This document shows, piece after piece, positions 47,645 to 59,383 of a DNA stretch of 64,000 nt (positions are counted from its first letter, which is position 1; every line of letters starts with the position of its first letter). The stretch is from Epiperipatus broadwayi. Lineage: Eukaryota > Onychophora > Udeonychophora > Euonychophora > Peripatidae. Position numbers and translations under genes: made by a program. The stretch is taken from NCBI GenBank assembly GCA_028023455.1, contig JAQFVV010000021.1:4862853-4926852 (forward strand). The letters are read 5' to 3'. The notes below the pieces were generated by a model. It did no database searches and was not told the origin of the DNA. It was given only the letters and a program-made list of their open reading frames with translations.

Positions 47645-47930
47645 TTTATGTATTGGACTATATCCAGCATCTAATATAAGTGTTGAATGTCTCTAGAAAA
47701 ATTTAACTTTATTTAAATATTCCAAATATATTCAATTGTTAATAATATCACACAGATTAGTATAAGCACTAGGTTTTGAGAGGTATTATTCTCGCCTCTT
47801 CTTCAGGTGTTGCTAGCTGGACCAGTGACAGTAGTTGCATCGGAATCGAACCTGGACCCTTAAATTCTTGAATATTGACTTTTAAGGTTAACACTCTAAC
47901 CAACTGAGCCATCCTGCCAAAGGCAACTGT
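47645..47930 (-). repeat. SINE family B, fullest minus-strand copy
   Basis: Minus strand: GGCAGGATGGCTCAGTTGG (box A-like), TTAGAGTGTTAACC, AGGTTCGATTCC (box B), a body ACTGTCACTGGTCCAGC...AGAAGAGGCGAGAATAAT, and a tail of AATATTTAAATAAAGTTAAA type. The head lies only about 33 bases from the PLE remnant at 47963. Confidence 0.78.
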
Positions 47931-47962
47931 TAGTAGAAAATTTCATATGCTTATCTATGAGG

Positions 47963-48190
47963 TTACTCATGATTTCTCTGCTTTTTCTTAAAAACAAAGT
48001 TGATTAGTGGTTTCCATACTATATGTATAGTCACACTGGGTTGACTTATGGGGTTGTTCATCATTGTGATGTAAGCAGCTTCTTTAAATTTTCTTCTTTG
48101 TATATTTTCTTCTCTATCAAATATTTTTGTGTTTTCCCAATTAAACATATGTTCACTGGTACATACATGGTCTGTTACATATAAGATTTT
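47963..48190 (-). pseudogene. Penelope-like retroelement, C-terminal remnant
   Basis: The minus-strand frame reads FNWENTKIFDREENIQRRKF, then KEAAYITMMNNPISQPS and IVWKPLI before a stop at 47963. The block WENTKI.DRE...RR..KEA is characteristic of the end of PLE GIY-YIG endonucleases. The YIG core and RT are missing upstream, so it is truncated and inactive. Its 3' neighbour is SINE family B in the same orientation. Confidence 0.72.
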
Positions 48191-48199
48191 TAATAATCA

Positions 48200-49030
48200 A
48201 ACAACAAATTTTAATTTTATAAATACATAATACTTATTTCCTAACTCCATAAAAAGTATGAAATGTGTAAAGATGCACTTTGATCATAGACATGATTTTC
48301 AATAATAAAAAATTTAATTTCTCAAATATTTTAACAACTACTAATTAATGTGGTTATAATTTGTTAATGAGATTCTGAATTTATTTTTTGATTGTCACAA
48401 TGTTAATTTATGGGGCAGATTTTTGGAAATATGACAATTATATAATTAGTTCTGGATCCAAACAATTATATACTTTAAATAGTCAAAATAAGAGTCATAG
48501 ATCACATGACCCTATTCTCTTAAGCTTGTAAGCTATAAACAATGAGGATTGCCAATTCCTCAACAAGCTTTGTGATAAATGCTTAGCTAGAGAAAGCATT
48601 TAAAATATCTCTGTCAGGACCTTCCCCCCCAAACCTCTGACTATGGTTTCATGCTCTGGCACTCCTCAAGAGAGGTGCTATAATAGGTTCAGACACTAGA
48701 TGTGGGCTGTACTATGGGAAATGACGGAAGATATGAAATGGGAAAAGACAGAAGATATGAAATGGCAACACCCCTGAGATTTTCAAATTCTTTTGAGAAG
48801 CAATCCAAACATCAAAGATTGATATGTTTTCTTTATTATTTATAGTGACCTGATAATGTATTAGCAAATTTCATTTTTATGTATGATTTTAGATGTGTGC
48901 TCTTCTCCTAGGAATATATAACACCTGAGCTTAATATCATTGCCCTAAGTAAGATGAGTCTTTATTTTAAAACAAGTTTCAAGTTTTTGTTAAGCAGTTA
49001 TTTAAAGTAGAACATAATATTTAAATACAA
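48200..49030. other. AT-rich intergenic DNA
   Basis: A small tandem duplication ACAGAAGATATGAAATGG is seen near 48725-48765. No gene. Confidence 0.4.
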
Positions 49031-49039
49031 CTTTAAAGT

Positions 49040-49400
49040 AGTGTAATTAGAGGGAATTTGAACCCAGACTTTCAAGCTCCCTTTAGTCATCCACTCTATT
49101 CCATACAAATGACACACCCAACCACAGACATGTGAAAAAGATAAATGATCTCCAATATATGTATTTCATGCTGAACCAGCACTCATCAGTTGGTCCAGAT
49201 CATATCTCCCACACACATATATATAATCAGTGCTCAGTTTATATTAAGATAGCAAATCTTCAAAGTTTAATGGACAGACTTCAATTCTCTCCAGCCATCC
49301 ATATCATTGTAAATATGCTGATGGTATGTTCAAAGCCCTTGTTTGCCAATTTTGTTGTCATAGCCATGTTGACCATAAGTCATTCTGATAGATCATTTAT
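49040..49400 (-). mobile_element. Single arm of the hammerhead element (49.1 kb)
   Basis: Starts (plus reading) GAGGGAATTTGAACCCAGAC and continues through the hammerhead, the TTAAGATAGC segment and the inner region present in P3 (GTTGACC...AAGTCATTCTGA). No inverted partner follows, so this is a monomeric or truncated copy. Confidence 0.72.
49145..49203 (-). ncRNA. Type I hammerhead ribozyme motif at 49.1 kb (intact)
   Basis: Minus strand: distal stem I AUGAUC/GAUCAU (6 perfect pairs), inner CCAA/UUGG, CUGAUGA (49183-49189), stem II GUGCUG/CAGCAU with GUU loop (6 pairs), GAAA (49064-equivalent position 49164-49167), stem III AUA-CA-UAU, triplet AUA. Because no inverted partner lies nearby, this copy could fold without competition from a second arm. 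Confidence 0.82.
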
Positions 49401-50049
49401 TTTTATTTTTTAATATGCATTATTTATTGTACAATTAAATATTTAATATGAGCTATCTTTAGATTTATGTATGTATATATTTGCTGGTTATTAATATTAA
49501 TTTTATACTGATGCTTCAACTGAATCCCACCAATAATCTTTCAGATAACAAAGGATGTTGCAGAAATGGTCAAAAATTTAAAAACATTCTTGAATAACAA
49601 AATCTATTATCTGAAAGTAGGCAGTTACTACTCAGTTGCAACATCAGCATATTGCTAATATATGTTAATATTTATGACTAGTAAATACATATGTAGAATG
49701 AATATGAAATATATGTTCACATCTCTTATCCTTATAAACTTTCCTTTTAATATGTTTATAAAGATTAACGATCTGTAAAGATGTAAAACATGGTGATCCA
49801 TATCTTCAAAATATTTTACAGCATTTTTATAAGAAGTATTTTGTGAACTGAAGAAAGGTAATATATATAATTTATTTGAAAAGGAAGACTTTTAATAGAA
49901 GTGGGTACCAGCTCTAACTTAAAGACTTGGATACTTAACAGAACAGCAATATGGAGACTTTGACTCATTAGTGAAATATGATGAAGTGTAAGAGTAACAA
50001 AGGTATCAAAAACAAAATATTTAGGTGAATGAGCACTGAAAAATAGGGA

Positions 50050-50200
50050 CTTAAATAGTGCTAGACTGGATATATGTGATATGGATAGATGAAATAAGAA
50101 GGTTAGTATGATGTTGAGAAGATAGACTATGATCTGGTTAGAGAAACTGGATTGAACTTGGAGAGACTTTCATTCTGAAGTGAGTTGATGGTTGTTGAAA
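50050..50200 (+). pseudogene. RTE-like tail remnant
   Basis: GATGAAATAAGAAGGTTAGT and TGGATTGAACTTGGAGAGAC are collinear with the 3' coding end seen at 1545-1850, now on the plus strand and very decayed. Confidence 0.5.
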
Positions 50201-50204
50201 AGTT

Positions 50205-51165
50205 TAGATCTGCAATCAAAATTGGTCTTACATTTTTTTCTTCTAATTTTTTTTCTTTTTCAGCCATCATATGGATTCTAAACTAAACACGAGATAACCT
50301 CACACAAAGAATTTACAGAGTTAATTTAATATAAACAATCAGACAAGCATTCAATATCATGTGACCATTGAAAAATTATTTATTCATTTATCATTTGTTA
50401 AAATTCCATACTAATGCTAATAATCAATATAATAATTAATTTATATAGAAGAGAAAAGTATATATAAGATAAATATTCTACAGATACAAACTTTTGAGTC
50501 CTTCTATATATTTATAAACCTTACAAAGCTCAAATTATTAACTTTAAAAAAAAAAAAAAAAAATTCTGGCATGAAAGATTCTTTTAATAATATTATTATT
50601 ATTTTGTCCTTCTGGAATGCCATAGATTCTGAAAATTTCTATATTCCACAATTTAATTTAATTCAAATACAGTACTACAGAGTGATGTGAAAAAGCTTTA
50701 TTACTCCATCAGGAATCAAACCCAGCATTCTTGGCTTACACAGCCTAGTACATTACAAACTCATGACAAACATTATAAATTGATATATTATTATCTTTTA
50801 ATTCATTATTAAAGTTTAGTTATTTTTCTTAAGCAGTTTAAGGGTTTTTTTCAAAATAGTGAAAAGAACTCTGAAGATGTCTATTGGACAGTTGAAACTA
50901 TGAAGTTAGGACAAATAAAATATTGTATTTGCATTTTGTAAATCACATAGTATTGTTTGTTTATATTATTATATTTGTACTTTAGATGAATAGTTTTTCA
51001 ATGATAGCATATATTATTGGGCGCTTGTGTAGATATTTATACAGAATTATTCAGTGAGTTCTGTGTGAGGATAACTATTGTTAGTTTAAAATTCATACTA
51101 TGATTGAAAAAACAAAAATATACTTACTTAAAAGAAATATATATATATATATAAGATAAATTCTT
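50205..51165. other. AT-rich intergenic DNA
   Basis: Contains a family B terminal repeat at about 50855-50955 (CTGAAGATGTC...GGACAGTTGAAAC, then TTTGCATT). No gene. Confidence 0.4.
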
Positions 51166-51169
51166 ATGT

Positions 51170-51300
51170 GTCCAGATTGTTTACTATTATCAATCCACTT
51201 CAGAATCAATATCCTTCAACTTCCTAACTTCATCTATCCATTTCACATATGGTCTCTTTCTATCTCCTGAAATTCAATTTAAAACTTCTACTGTTTATTT
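51170..51300 (-). pseudogene. RTE-like tail remnant
   Basis: ATCAATCCACTTCAGAATCA and CATCTATCCATTTCACATAT are collinear with 1560-1680 and 40520-40630. Too decayed to translate. Confidence 0.5.
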
Positions 51301-51309
51301 GTTTGTTTA

Positions 51310-52376
51310 TATTATTATATGTGTACTTTATGAAAGTTTACATTAGAATTATATAATTTTTTTTTTATTTTTATAATTTATAGCTTTTATTGCAATAATA
51401 GTTTTAGTCAAAAAAAACATTTTAAATTTAAAAAGGTAATCAGTATTTAAAGCACATATTTCTCAATGAATGTAAAGATTAAAAAAGAGCTACTGTTTTA
51501 AATAATACCTTTGTACTCCATAGAATAATGTTTGGCACTTCTGTTTGTCATGGGGCTTAAAGTTGGGTAAAACTTGGACAAAAATATTCAGACACTTCTA
51601 AGGATTTTTGAAATAAGTATATATTTTCCTTTTAGCTAAATTATCTAGTAACTTTTCCAAGAACCAGACCTCCTCATTGATGAAATTTAAAAGCTTGAAG
51701 CTAGTCTGAAATATTAGATAGGATAGCACAGAATAGGCATTTATTAAGCACTATCATCCAGGATTTACTACTTACTAGAACTTACAATAGGTCATACGGA
51801 GATGGTGGGAAAAGTTAAATGACCAATTGACTATTCTTGATCTGAGAGTTAAAAGATTTCAATTTAATCTGCAGTGATCATATTTTTTATGAACTGGCCA
51901 TAAAATAAAAATATGATGCTAATGAGGAAGGTATCATAATGTGAGAGCTATCATAGTTCTTCCTTTCACTGATATCAAAGTTTATTTTTCTACCATTAAA
52001 TGATATCCTTTCGACGGCCTTGAAAAAACTCAACTACAGTTAAAAATAGTATCACATATCTTTTGATTTTGTTTTTAACAATTTGAATTCTACATATTTT
52101 TGCAATGTTCATAATTTAAACATAAAATTTCAAACATATATGTCTTAAAGTTTTTCTAAAAGCAAGTCTATTGGTCCCACAGTTTCCCTTGACAATCAGA
52201 ATTGTGATGGAGAAGAAAAAAACCATTTGGTAATACCAACATCTGTAGATTGCTGAGATTGGTTACAAATATGTATCAGATCCATTAATCAATCTACTAC
52301 ATATATATTTCCTAACCCATTGGGGGAATATAGGTGGCTTCTTTCCATGAAATAGGCATTGATGGATTTAACCTAT
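51310..52376. other. AT-rich intergenic DNA
   Basis: No gene or alignable repeat recognised before the LTR. Confidence 0.35.
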
Positions 52377-52380
52377 ATAT

Positions 52381-54595
52381 TGTAACGAGCACAGACGTTC
52401 GTTACATTGTTGTTGTTTTTTTTTATTTATTAAACATGAAAGTAAATTAAAAAGTTCGCATTTAAAAATTTTCTTTAAGAATTAAAAATTGAAATTAAAT
52501 ATCATCTTAAACTCTTATATATTAAATCGCACAGATAATGAAAAATTATTAAAATAAAAATTTATTAAAGAAAAAGTATTTTAAAACTAAATTTTAAAAA
52601 GATTTGGAGATAAAATTATATCTTTAAAGTTATCTTTAAATATATTTTTGATTTGGAAAACAGGTTAATTAATCAGAAATGGAAATGATTGTTAATTAGT
52701 TAAATGTAAACCAGCCTTGGGCATTTAAAATGTAAAAACATCAGTCAGATAGGAAAACAATAGAAACTTTCAGCAAATGAAATAAATCCATTGGGAATCG
52801 GACCTCAACGAAAAGGATCATCTCATCGATGACGTAATGTTAAGTCAATCTTTCAAAGTAATATAAAAGGACAAGTTTGGAAATTATTAGTGGGAGTTAT
52901 TGATGATTATTACGATGTAACAGCTAGGTGTTAGTGCTGAGGGGATTGAAAAAGACGCACAGCTTCAATCCCTTCAGTTCTGCTAAGAAAGGAAGAAAAA
53001 TGAACCATCGTTTCTACATTGAGGACCAACTACACTAAAAAATCTCCGGATGGATAAATAAATCGGCCAACAGGATACCAATCTTCGGACGACGTGGGAA
53101 TTCACGTTCAAACGGCAAGGAATATATGAAGATGAACTATTTAAATAACCGTAAGAACTTTAAAATTTATGAACAGTAAATTAAAAACTTTCCAGATTTA
53201 AATAATTGCAATATTATTCTATCTGACCAACATTATTTATTAATTAGTTATAATTTTATTTAATGTATTTATTTTGTAAAATCATTTCCATTTATTTATT
53301 TTTTGTTCTTTAAGTTTTATTATGATTTTTGTTTTCCATTAAATTAATTATAAAAATGTTAAACTTAAGTCGGGCGTGAATGGCTGTATAGATTTGTAAA
53401 GTTATATTAGGGGAGGGTAATCTTAGGTTATTTATGTCGTTGTTAGATTGGGTCAATGGATTGGATATATTGATGTAGTTAGTAGATGTAATCGGAGATT
53501 CGCTACTGGCAGAATCGTTTATATATACGCCGCACTCACCCGGTTGCCTATGGAAGGAAGTATAAGACGGAGAACGCAGTTCCTTTCTATGGAGTTTTTT
53601 TTTATTGTTCTTCTCGTTAGATAGATGTAATATTCCTATCTGATTGAGAGTCAATGTCTTTTCTTAATTCTTTTGGTGCTGCCGTATTTCGTATTACATT
53701 GAATACATCGATATATCAGATGGATTGATACCAGTTTGACTGCGAATTTTAGCCTAAGGTTAAATAGGGATAGAATATTTTAATTTCAATGCAAATCTAT
53801 GTAGTATTCATACTCGATTCTAAATAAAAATGCATTAAATTTAAGTTGTTTATAGACGCTTGCATGGATTGTTTATCGGTTAACTATGTTTGCGTTTTCA
53901 TATTTGATCAAAATATGTAGACATTCGATAAATAATGATACCTTACGGTGAGTATCTAAAATGTATTTATTCGGATGTCTTTTAAGTTATTGGTGACAAT
54001 GCAAGTATCTTATGGTGAATACTATTGGGTTACATATAAATTTCCCTCCGCAATTGTCAGTAATCAATAATTTTATATTTTGGTCGCTTATGTTTACTTT
54101 GGAATGTTTTTAACCGTGTAATCTATGTAACCGATCTATAGCAACTTATTATAACAAGCTTTTATAATACCATCTGTGCGAACTTAATTAAAATGTAAAA
54201 TTAGAATGTAATAGTAATTAAAGGTAAATTAAAGTCAAAAATCAAAGTTAAAAAATAATGTTAAATGTTAAAATGTAAAACTAATAATAAAATAATTTTA
54301 AATCTTATATATATGTGCATAAATAAATGTTTGTATGCTAATTACTGGCAGTGGCTTATTTTATTTATTTTTTTAATGTTGAAATCTAATTAGATAAGAT
54401 ATGATATTATTAAATCTCTGCTACTCCCTGAGCTAGTGACATGGGCTAACGACCGGAACCAAAATATTTAAAAAAAAAATATTTTTTTTTTTGACTTACG
54501 TATCTGCCTACTTTATAAATTTTTCTAGGTTGAAATGCCTAGATGGTGCCCCATAATGCAGATTACGTGAAGTCCCTTCTCCCCGGATCATTACA
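52381..54595. mobile_element. Long terminal repeat A (full length, about 2.2 kb)
   Basis: Begins TGTAACGAGC and ends GGATCATTACA; TGTAACGA and its inverse TCGTTACA (one mismatch here) are the LTR termini. Inside are a CRE-like TGACGTAA (52830-52837), a TATA box TATAAAAGG (52862-52870) and a possible splice donor CGTAAGAAC near 53150. It is nearly identical to LTR C. ATAT at 52377-52380 and at 59374-59377 may be a 4-bp target-site duplication, but the sites are AT repeats so this is weak. Confidence 0.85.
52830..52870 (+). promoter_or_regulatory. LTR promoter: CRE-like site and TATA box
   Basis: TGACGTAA lies about 25 bases before TATAAAAGG. The same pair, at the same spacing, occurs in LTR B (54637-54677) and LTR C (57607-57647), even where flanking bases differ. 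Confidence 0.6.
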
Positions 54596-56422
54596 CCCTA
54601 TGGAATCGGACCGCAGCGAAAGGACCATCGCATCAGTGACGTAATGTAAATTCAATCCTTCACATTAATATAAAAGGAAAATTTGGAAATTATTAATCAG
54701 TGACTGGAAATTGATTATTACGATGTGACTATATGTAGTAGTACGGAGTTGGGGGAATTGACAGACGCACGGTCAATTCTTTCAGCTGTTAAAGAAAAGG
54801 GAAATGAACTATCGTTTCCTACATTGAGGATCAACTAAATTAAAAAACCTCCGAATGAATAAATAAAACAACGGCTAAATGGATATCAATCTTAGGACGG
54901 CGTGGGAATTTACGTTCATGGCAAGCAACGGATAAAGTTGGACGTGTTAAAAATCGTAAGAACTTTATATTCACTTGAAAAAATAAGAACTCTAAATTTT
55001 AAAACTTTTTATTAAATGATGCAATAGAATCCTATCTGACCAAACTAAATTCTTTATTAATAGTGTTATTTGATGTATTTTTTTTCTAATTTATGTAAAA
55101 TCATTTCCATTTATTTATTTTTTTATTCTTTAAGTTTTTATCATGATTTTTTTTTTGTTTTTCGTTAAATTAATTATATAAATGTTAAACTTAAGTCGGG
55201 CATGAATGGCTGTATAGATTTGTAAAGTTATATTAGGGGAGGGTAATCTTAGGTTATTTGTGTCGTTGTTAGATTGGGTCAATGGATTGGATATATTGAT
55301 GTAGTTAGTAGATGTAATCGGAGATTCGCTACTGGCAGAATCGCTTCATACACCACACTCTCCCGTTTTGCCTATGGAAGGAATTATAAGATGCAGAGTG
55401 CAGTTCCTTTCTATGGAGTTTTTTTTTATTGTTCTTCTCGTTGGATAGAAGTAATATTCCTATCTAATGAGAGTCAATATCTTCTTTTAATCTTTTTGGT
55501 GCTGCCGTATTCCGTATTACATTGAATACATCAATGTATCAGATGGATTGATGCCAGTTTGACTGCGAATTTTAGCCTAAGGTTAAATAGAAATAGAATA
55601 TTTTATTTTCAAATGCAAATCTATGTGGTCTATTCATACTTGACTCTAAATAAAAATGCATTAAATTTAAGTTATTTATAGACGCTTGCATGGATTGTTT
55701 ATCGGTTAACTATGTTTTGCGTTTCCATATTTGATCGAAATATGTAGACATTCGATAAATAATGATACCTTACGGTGAGTATCTAAAATGTATTTATTCG
55801 GATGTCTTTTAAGTTATTGGTGACAATGCAAGTATCTTATGATGAATACTATTGGGTTACGTAGAAATTTCCCTCCGCAATTGTCAGTAATCAATAATTT
55901 TGTATTTTGATCGTTTATGTTTACTTTGAAATGTTTTTGACCATGAAATCTATGTAACCGATCTATATTCAACATTATAAACAAGCTTTCCTAAATTTAT
56001 CAGTGCGAACTTAATTAAAATGTAAAATTAGAATATAATGGTAATTAAAGGTAAATTAAAGTCAAAAATCAAAGTTAAAAATAATGTTAAATGTTAAAAT
56101 GTAAACTAATACTAAAATAATTTTAAAATCTTATATATATGTGAAATAAATAAATGTTTGTATGCTAATTACTGGCAGTGGCTTATTTTATTTATTTTTT
56201 TAATGTTGAAATCTAATTAGATAAGATATGATATTATTTAATCTCTGCTATTCCACTGAGCTAGTGACTTGGGCTAACGACCGGAACCAAAATATTTTTT
56301 AAAAAAAATTATTTTTTTTTGACTTACGTATCTGCCTACTTTATAAATTTTTCTAGGTTCAAATGCCTAGATGGCGCCCCGTAGTGCAGATGACGTTAAG
56401 TCGCTTTCTCTGTATCGTTACA
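54596..56422. mobile_element. LTR B, 5'-truncated and more diverged
   Basis: After a five-base join (CCCTA), sequence resumes at the point corresponding to about 52790 of LTR A and continues to GTATCGTTACA at 56422. It lacks about 410 bases of its start and shows many substitutions and small indels relative to A and C. It is followed directly by a primer-binding-site-like TGGCGAACC. Confidence 0.82.
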
Positions 56423-56423
56423 A

Positions 56424-56446
56424 TGGCGAACCAACTCGGGCCGATC
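56424..56446 (+). other. Possible primer-binding site after LTR B
   Basis: TGGCGAACCAACTCGGGCC begins one base after the LTR terminus. TGG complements the CCA end of a tRNA, the usual start of a minus-strand primer site. The tRNA was not identified. Confidence 0.55.
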
Positions 56447-57157
56447 TTTAATAAACCACGTATACCCTGAACAAATTCTTCTCAAAATGAAACATTTTAT
56501 CTGTTTACATAAAGTCGTATACTTTAAATCTTATAAAAGCTCTGCCAGTAAAAGAAATAGCACATATATTAAACACGAGAAAGTATAAATAATTTTAAAC
56601 TGTATTTCGTTAAAAAGAAAGTCAAAAGGTTGCGATTGATATGTTTTTTTTTTGTTGTTGTTGTAATATAAATTATGTTTTAATGTGTATAGGAGCGCAC
56701 AGCCACGTAAGTTTATGATCGAAATGTGGTGCCTTACGATGAGTACCTTTGGGAATTACTTAAGTGTAACCCTATTTATGCATTTCAATCAGTCATAAAT
56801 AAGTTGGTGGTATTTATAATTGTTCTGCAAATATACACGTTTAAACCCATTATTTCTTAAAACATATTTATCTCAATGCAACCTTCTTTAAATAAATAAT
56901 TTATAAAATAACTTGCTTGTCATGCCATGTGTAAAAATAAAATGTATAAAATAAAATAGAACACTTGTGGGGAGGGGTGTAAACGTAAACGGTCCTTAGG
57001 TAAGCGATAGTAAACATTTTTCTTTTTGTATATAGTCTTTTTGTAAAATTATTAACCGGATGTTTTGTAAATGTCTTCGTCAATCGTGTACCGTAATTAC
57101 TAACCCTAAGTAAAATTTTTTTTTTTTGATCATTTTTTTTAAGTAACTTTACTGATA
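56447..57157. mobile_element. Residual internal region of the LTR element
   Basis: About 0.7 kb without gag, protease, RT or integrase motifs. A stretch GTGCCTTACGATGAGTACC (about 56730) resembles ACCTTACGGTGAGTATC of the LTRs. A polypurine tract before LTR C is not obvious; a T-rich tract is there instead. Confidence 0.55.
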
Positions 57158-59373
57158 TGTAACGAGCACAGACGTTCGTTACATTGTTGTTGTTTTTTTT
57201 TATTTATTAAACATGAAAGTAAATTAAAAAGTTCGCATTTAAAAATTTTCTTTAAGAATTAAAAATTGAAATTAAATATCATCTTAAACTCTTATATATT
57301 AAATCGCACAGATAATGAAAAATTATTAAAATAAAAATTTATTAAAGAAAAAGTATTTTAAAACTAAATTTTAAAAAGATTTGGAGATAAAATTATATCT
57401 TTAAAGTTATCTTTAAATATATTTTTGATTTGGAAAACAGGTTAATTAATCAGAAATGGAAATGATTGTTAATTAGTTAAATGTAAACCAGCCTTGGGCA
57501 TTTAAAATGTAAAAACATCAGTCAGATAGGAAAACAATAGAAACTTTCAGCAAATGAAATAAATCCATTGGGAATCGGACCTCAACGAAAAGGATCATCT
57601 CATCGATGACGTAATGTTAAGTCAATCTTTCAAAGTAATATAAAAGGACAAGTTTGGAAATTATTAGGGGAGTTATTGATGATTATTACGATGTAACAGC
57701 TAGGTGTTAGTGCTGAGGGGATTGAAAAAGATGCACAGCTTCAATCCCTTCAGTTCTGCTAAGAAAGGAAGAAAAATGAACCATCGTTTCTACATTGAGG
57801 ACCAACTACACTAAAAAATCTCCGGATGGATAAATAAATCGGCCAACAGGATACCAATCTTCGGACGACGTGGGAATTCACGTTCAAACGGCAAGGAATA
57901 TATGAAGATGAACTATTTAAATAACCGTAAGAACTTTAAAATTTATGAACAGTAAATTAAAAACTTTCCAGATTTAAATAATTGCAATATTATTCTATCT
58001 GACCAACATTATTTATTAATTAGTTATAATTTTATTTAATGTATTTATTTTGTAAAATCATTTCCATTTATTTATTTTTTGTTCTTTAAGTTTTATTATG
58101 ATTTTTGTTTTCCGTTAAATTAATTATAAAAATGTTAAACTTAAGTCGGGCGTGAATGGCTGTATAGATTTGTAAAGTTATATTAGGGGAGGGTAATCTT
58201 AGGTTATTTATGTCGTTGTTAGATTGGGTCAATGGATTGGATATATTGATGTAGTTAGTAGATGTAATCGGAGATTCGCTACTGGCAGAATCGTTTATAT
58301 ATACGCCGCACTCACCCGGTTGCCTATGGAAGGAATTATAAGACGGAGAACGCAGTTCCTTTCTATGGAGTTTTTTTTTTATTGTTCTTCTCGTTAGATA
58401 GATGTAATATTCCTATCTGATTGAGAGTCAATGTCTTTTCTTAATTCTTTTGGTGCTGCCGTATTTCGTATTACATTGAATACATCGATATATCAGATGG
58501 ATTGATGCCAGTTTGACTGCGAATTTTAGCCTAAGGTTAAATAGGGATAGAATATTTTAATTTCAATGCAAATCTATGTAGTATTCATACTCGATTCTAA
58601 ATAAAAATGCATTAAATTTAAGTTGTTTATAGACGCTTGCATGGATTGTTTATCGGTTAACTATGTTTTGCGTTTTCATATTTGATCAAAATATATAGAC
58701 ATTCGATAAATAATGATACCTTACGGTGAGTATCTAAAATGTATTTATTCGGATGTCTTTTAAGTTATTGGTGACAATGCAAGTATCTTATGGTGAATAC
58801 TATTGGGTTACATATAAATTTCCCTCCGCAATTGTCAGTAATCAATAATTTTATATTTTGGTCGCTTATGTTTACTTTGGAATGTTTTTAACCGTGTAAT
58901 CTATGTAACCGATCTATAGCAACTTATTATAACAAGCTTTTATAATCCCATCTGTGCGAACTTAATTAAAATGTAAAATTAGAATGTAATAGTAATTAAA
59001 GGTAAATTAAAGTCAAAAATCAAAGTTAAAAAATAATGTTAAATGTTAAAATGTAAAACTAATAATAAAATAATTTTAAATCTTATATATATGTGCATAA
59101 ATAAATGTTTGTATGCTAATTACTGGCAGTGGCTTATTTTATTTATTTTTTTAATGTTGAAATCTAATTAGATAAGATATGATATTATTAAATCTCTGCT
59201 ACTCCCTGAGCTAGTGACATGGGCTAACGACCGGAACCAAAATATTTTAAAAAAAAATTTATTTTTTTTTGACTTACGTATCTGCCTACTTTATAAATTT
59301 TTCTAGGTTCAAATGCCTAGATGGCGCCCCGTAGTGCAGATTACATGAAGTCCCATTTCCCCGGATCGTTACA
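57158..59373. mobile_element. Long terminal repeat C (full length, about 2.2 kb)
   Basis: Begins TGTAACGAGC and ends GGATCGTTACA with intact 8-bp inverted termini. It differs from LTR A at only scattered positions by eye, for example ATGGAAGGAATT versus ATGGAAGGAAGT. It abuts an AT repeat and then the tandem array at 59384. Confidence 0.87.
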
Positions 59374-59383
59374 ATATATATAT

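Noticed and set aside
52788-52802. Pol III box B in the LTR (GGTCCGATTCC on the minus strand)
   Set aside because: No box A at suitable distance; a Pol II TATA box lies nearby, so likely coincidence.
53310-53654. Minus-strand frame of 114 codons
   Set aside because: Lies entirely inside LTR A; interrupted in B, and no domain is recognised.
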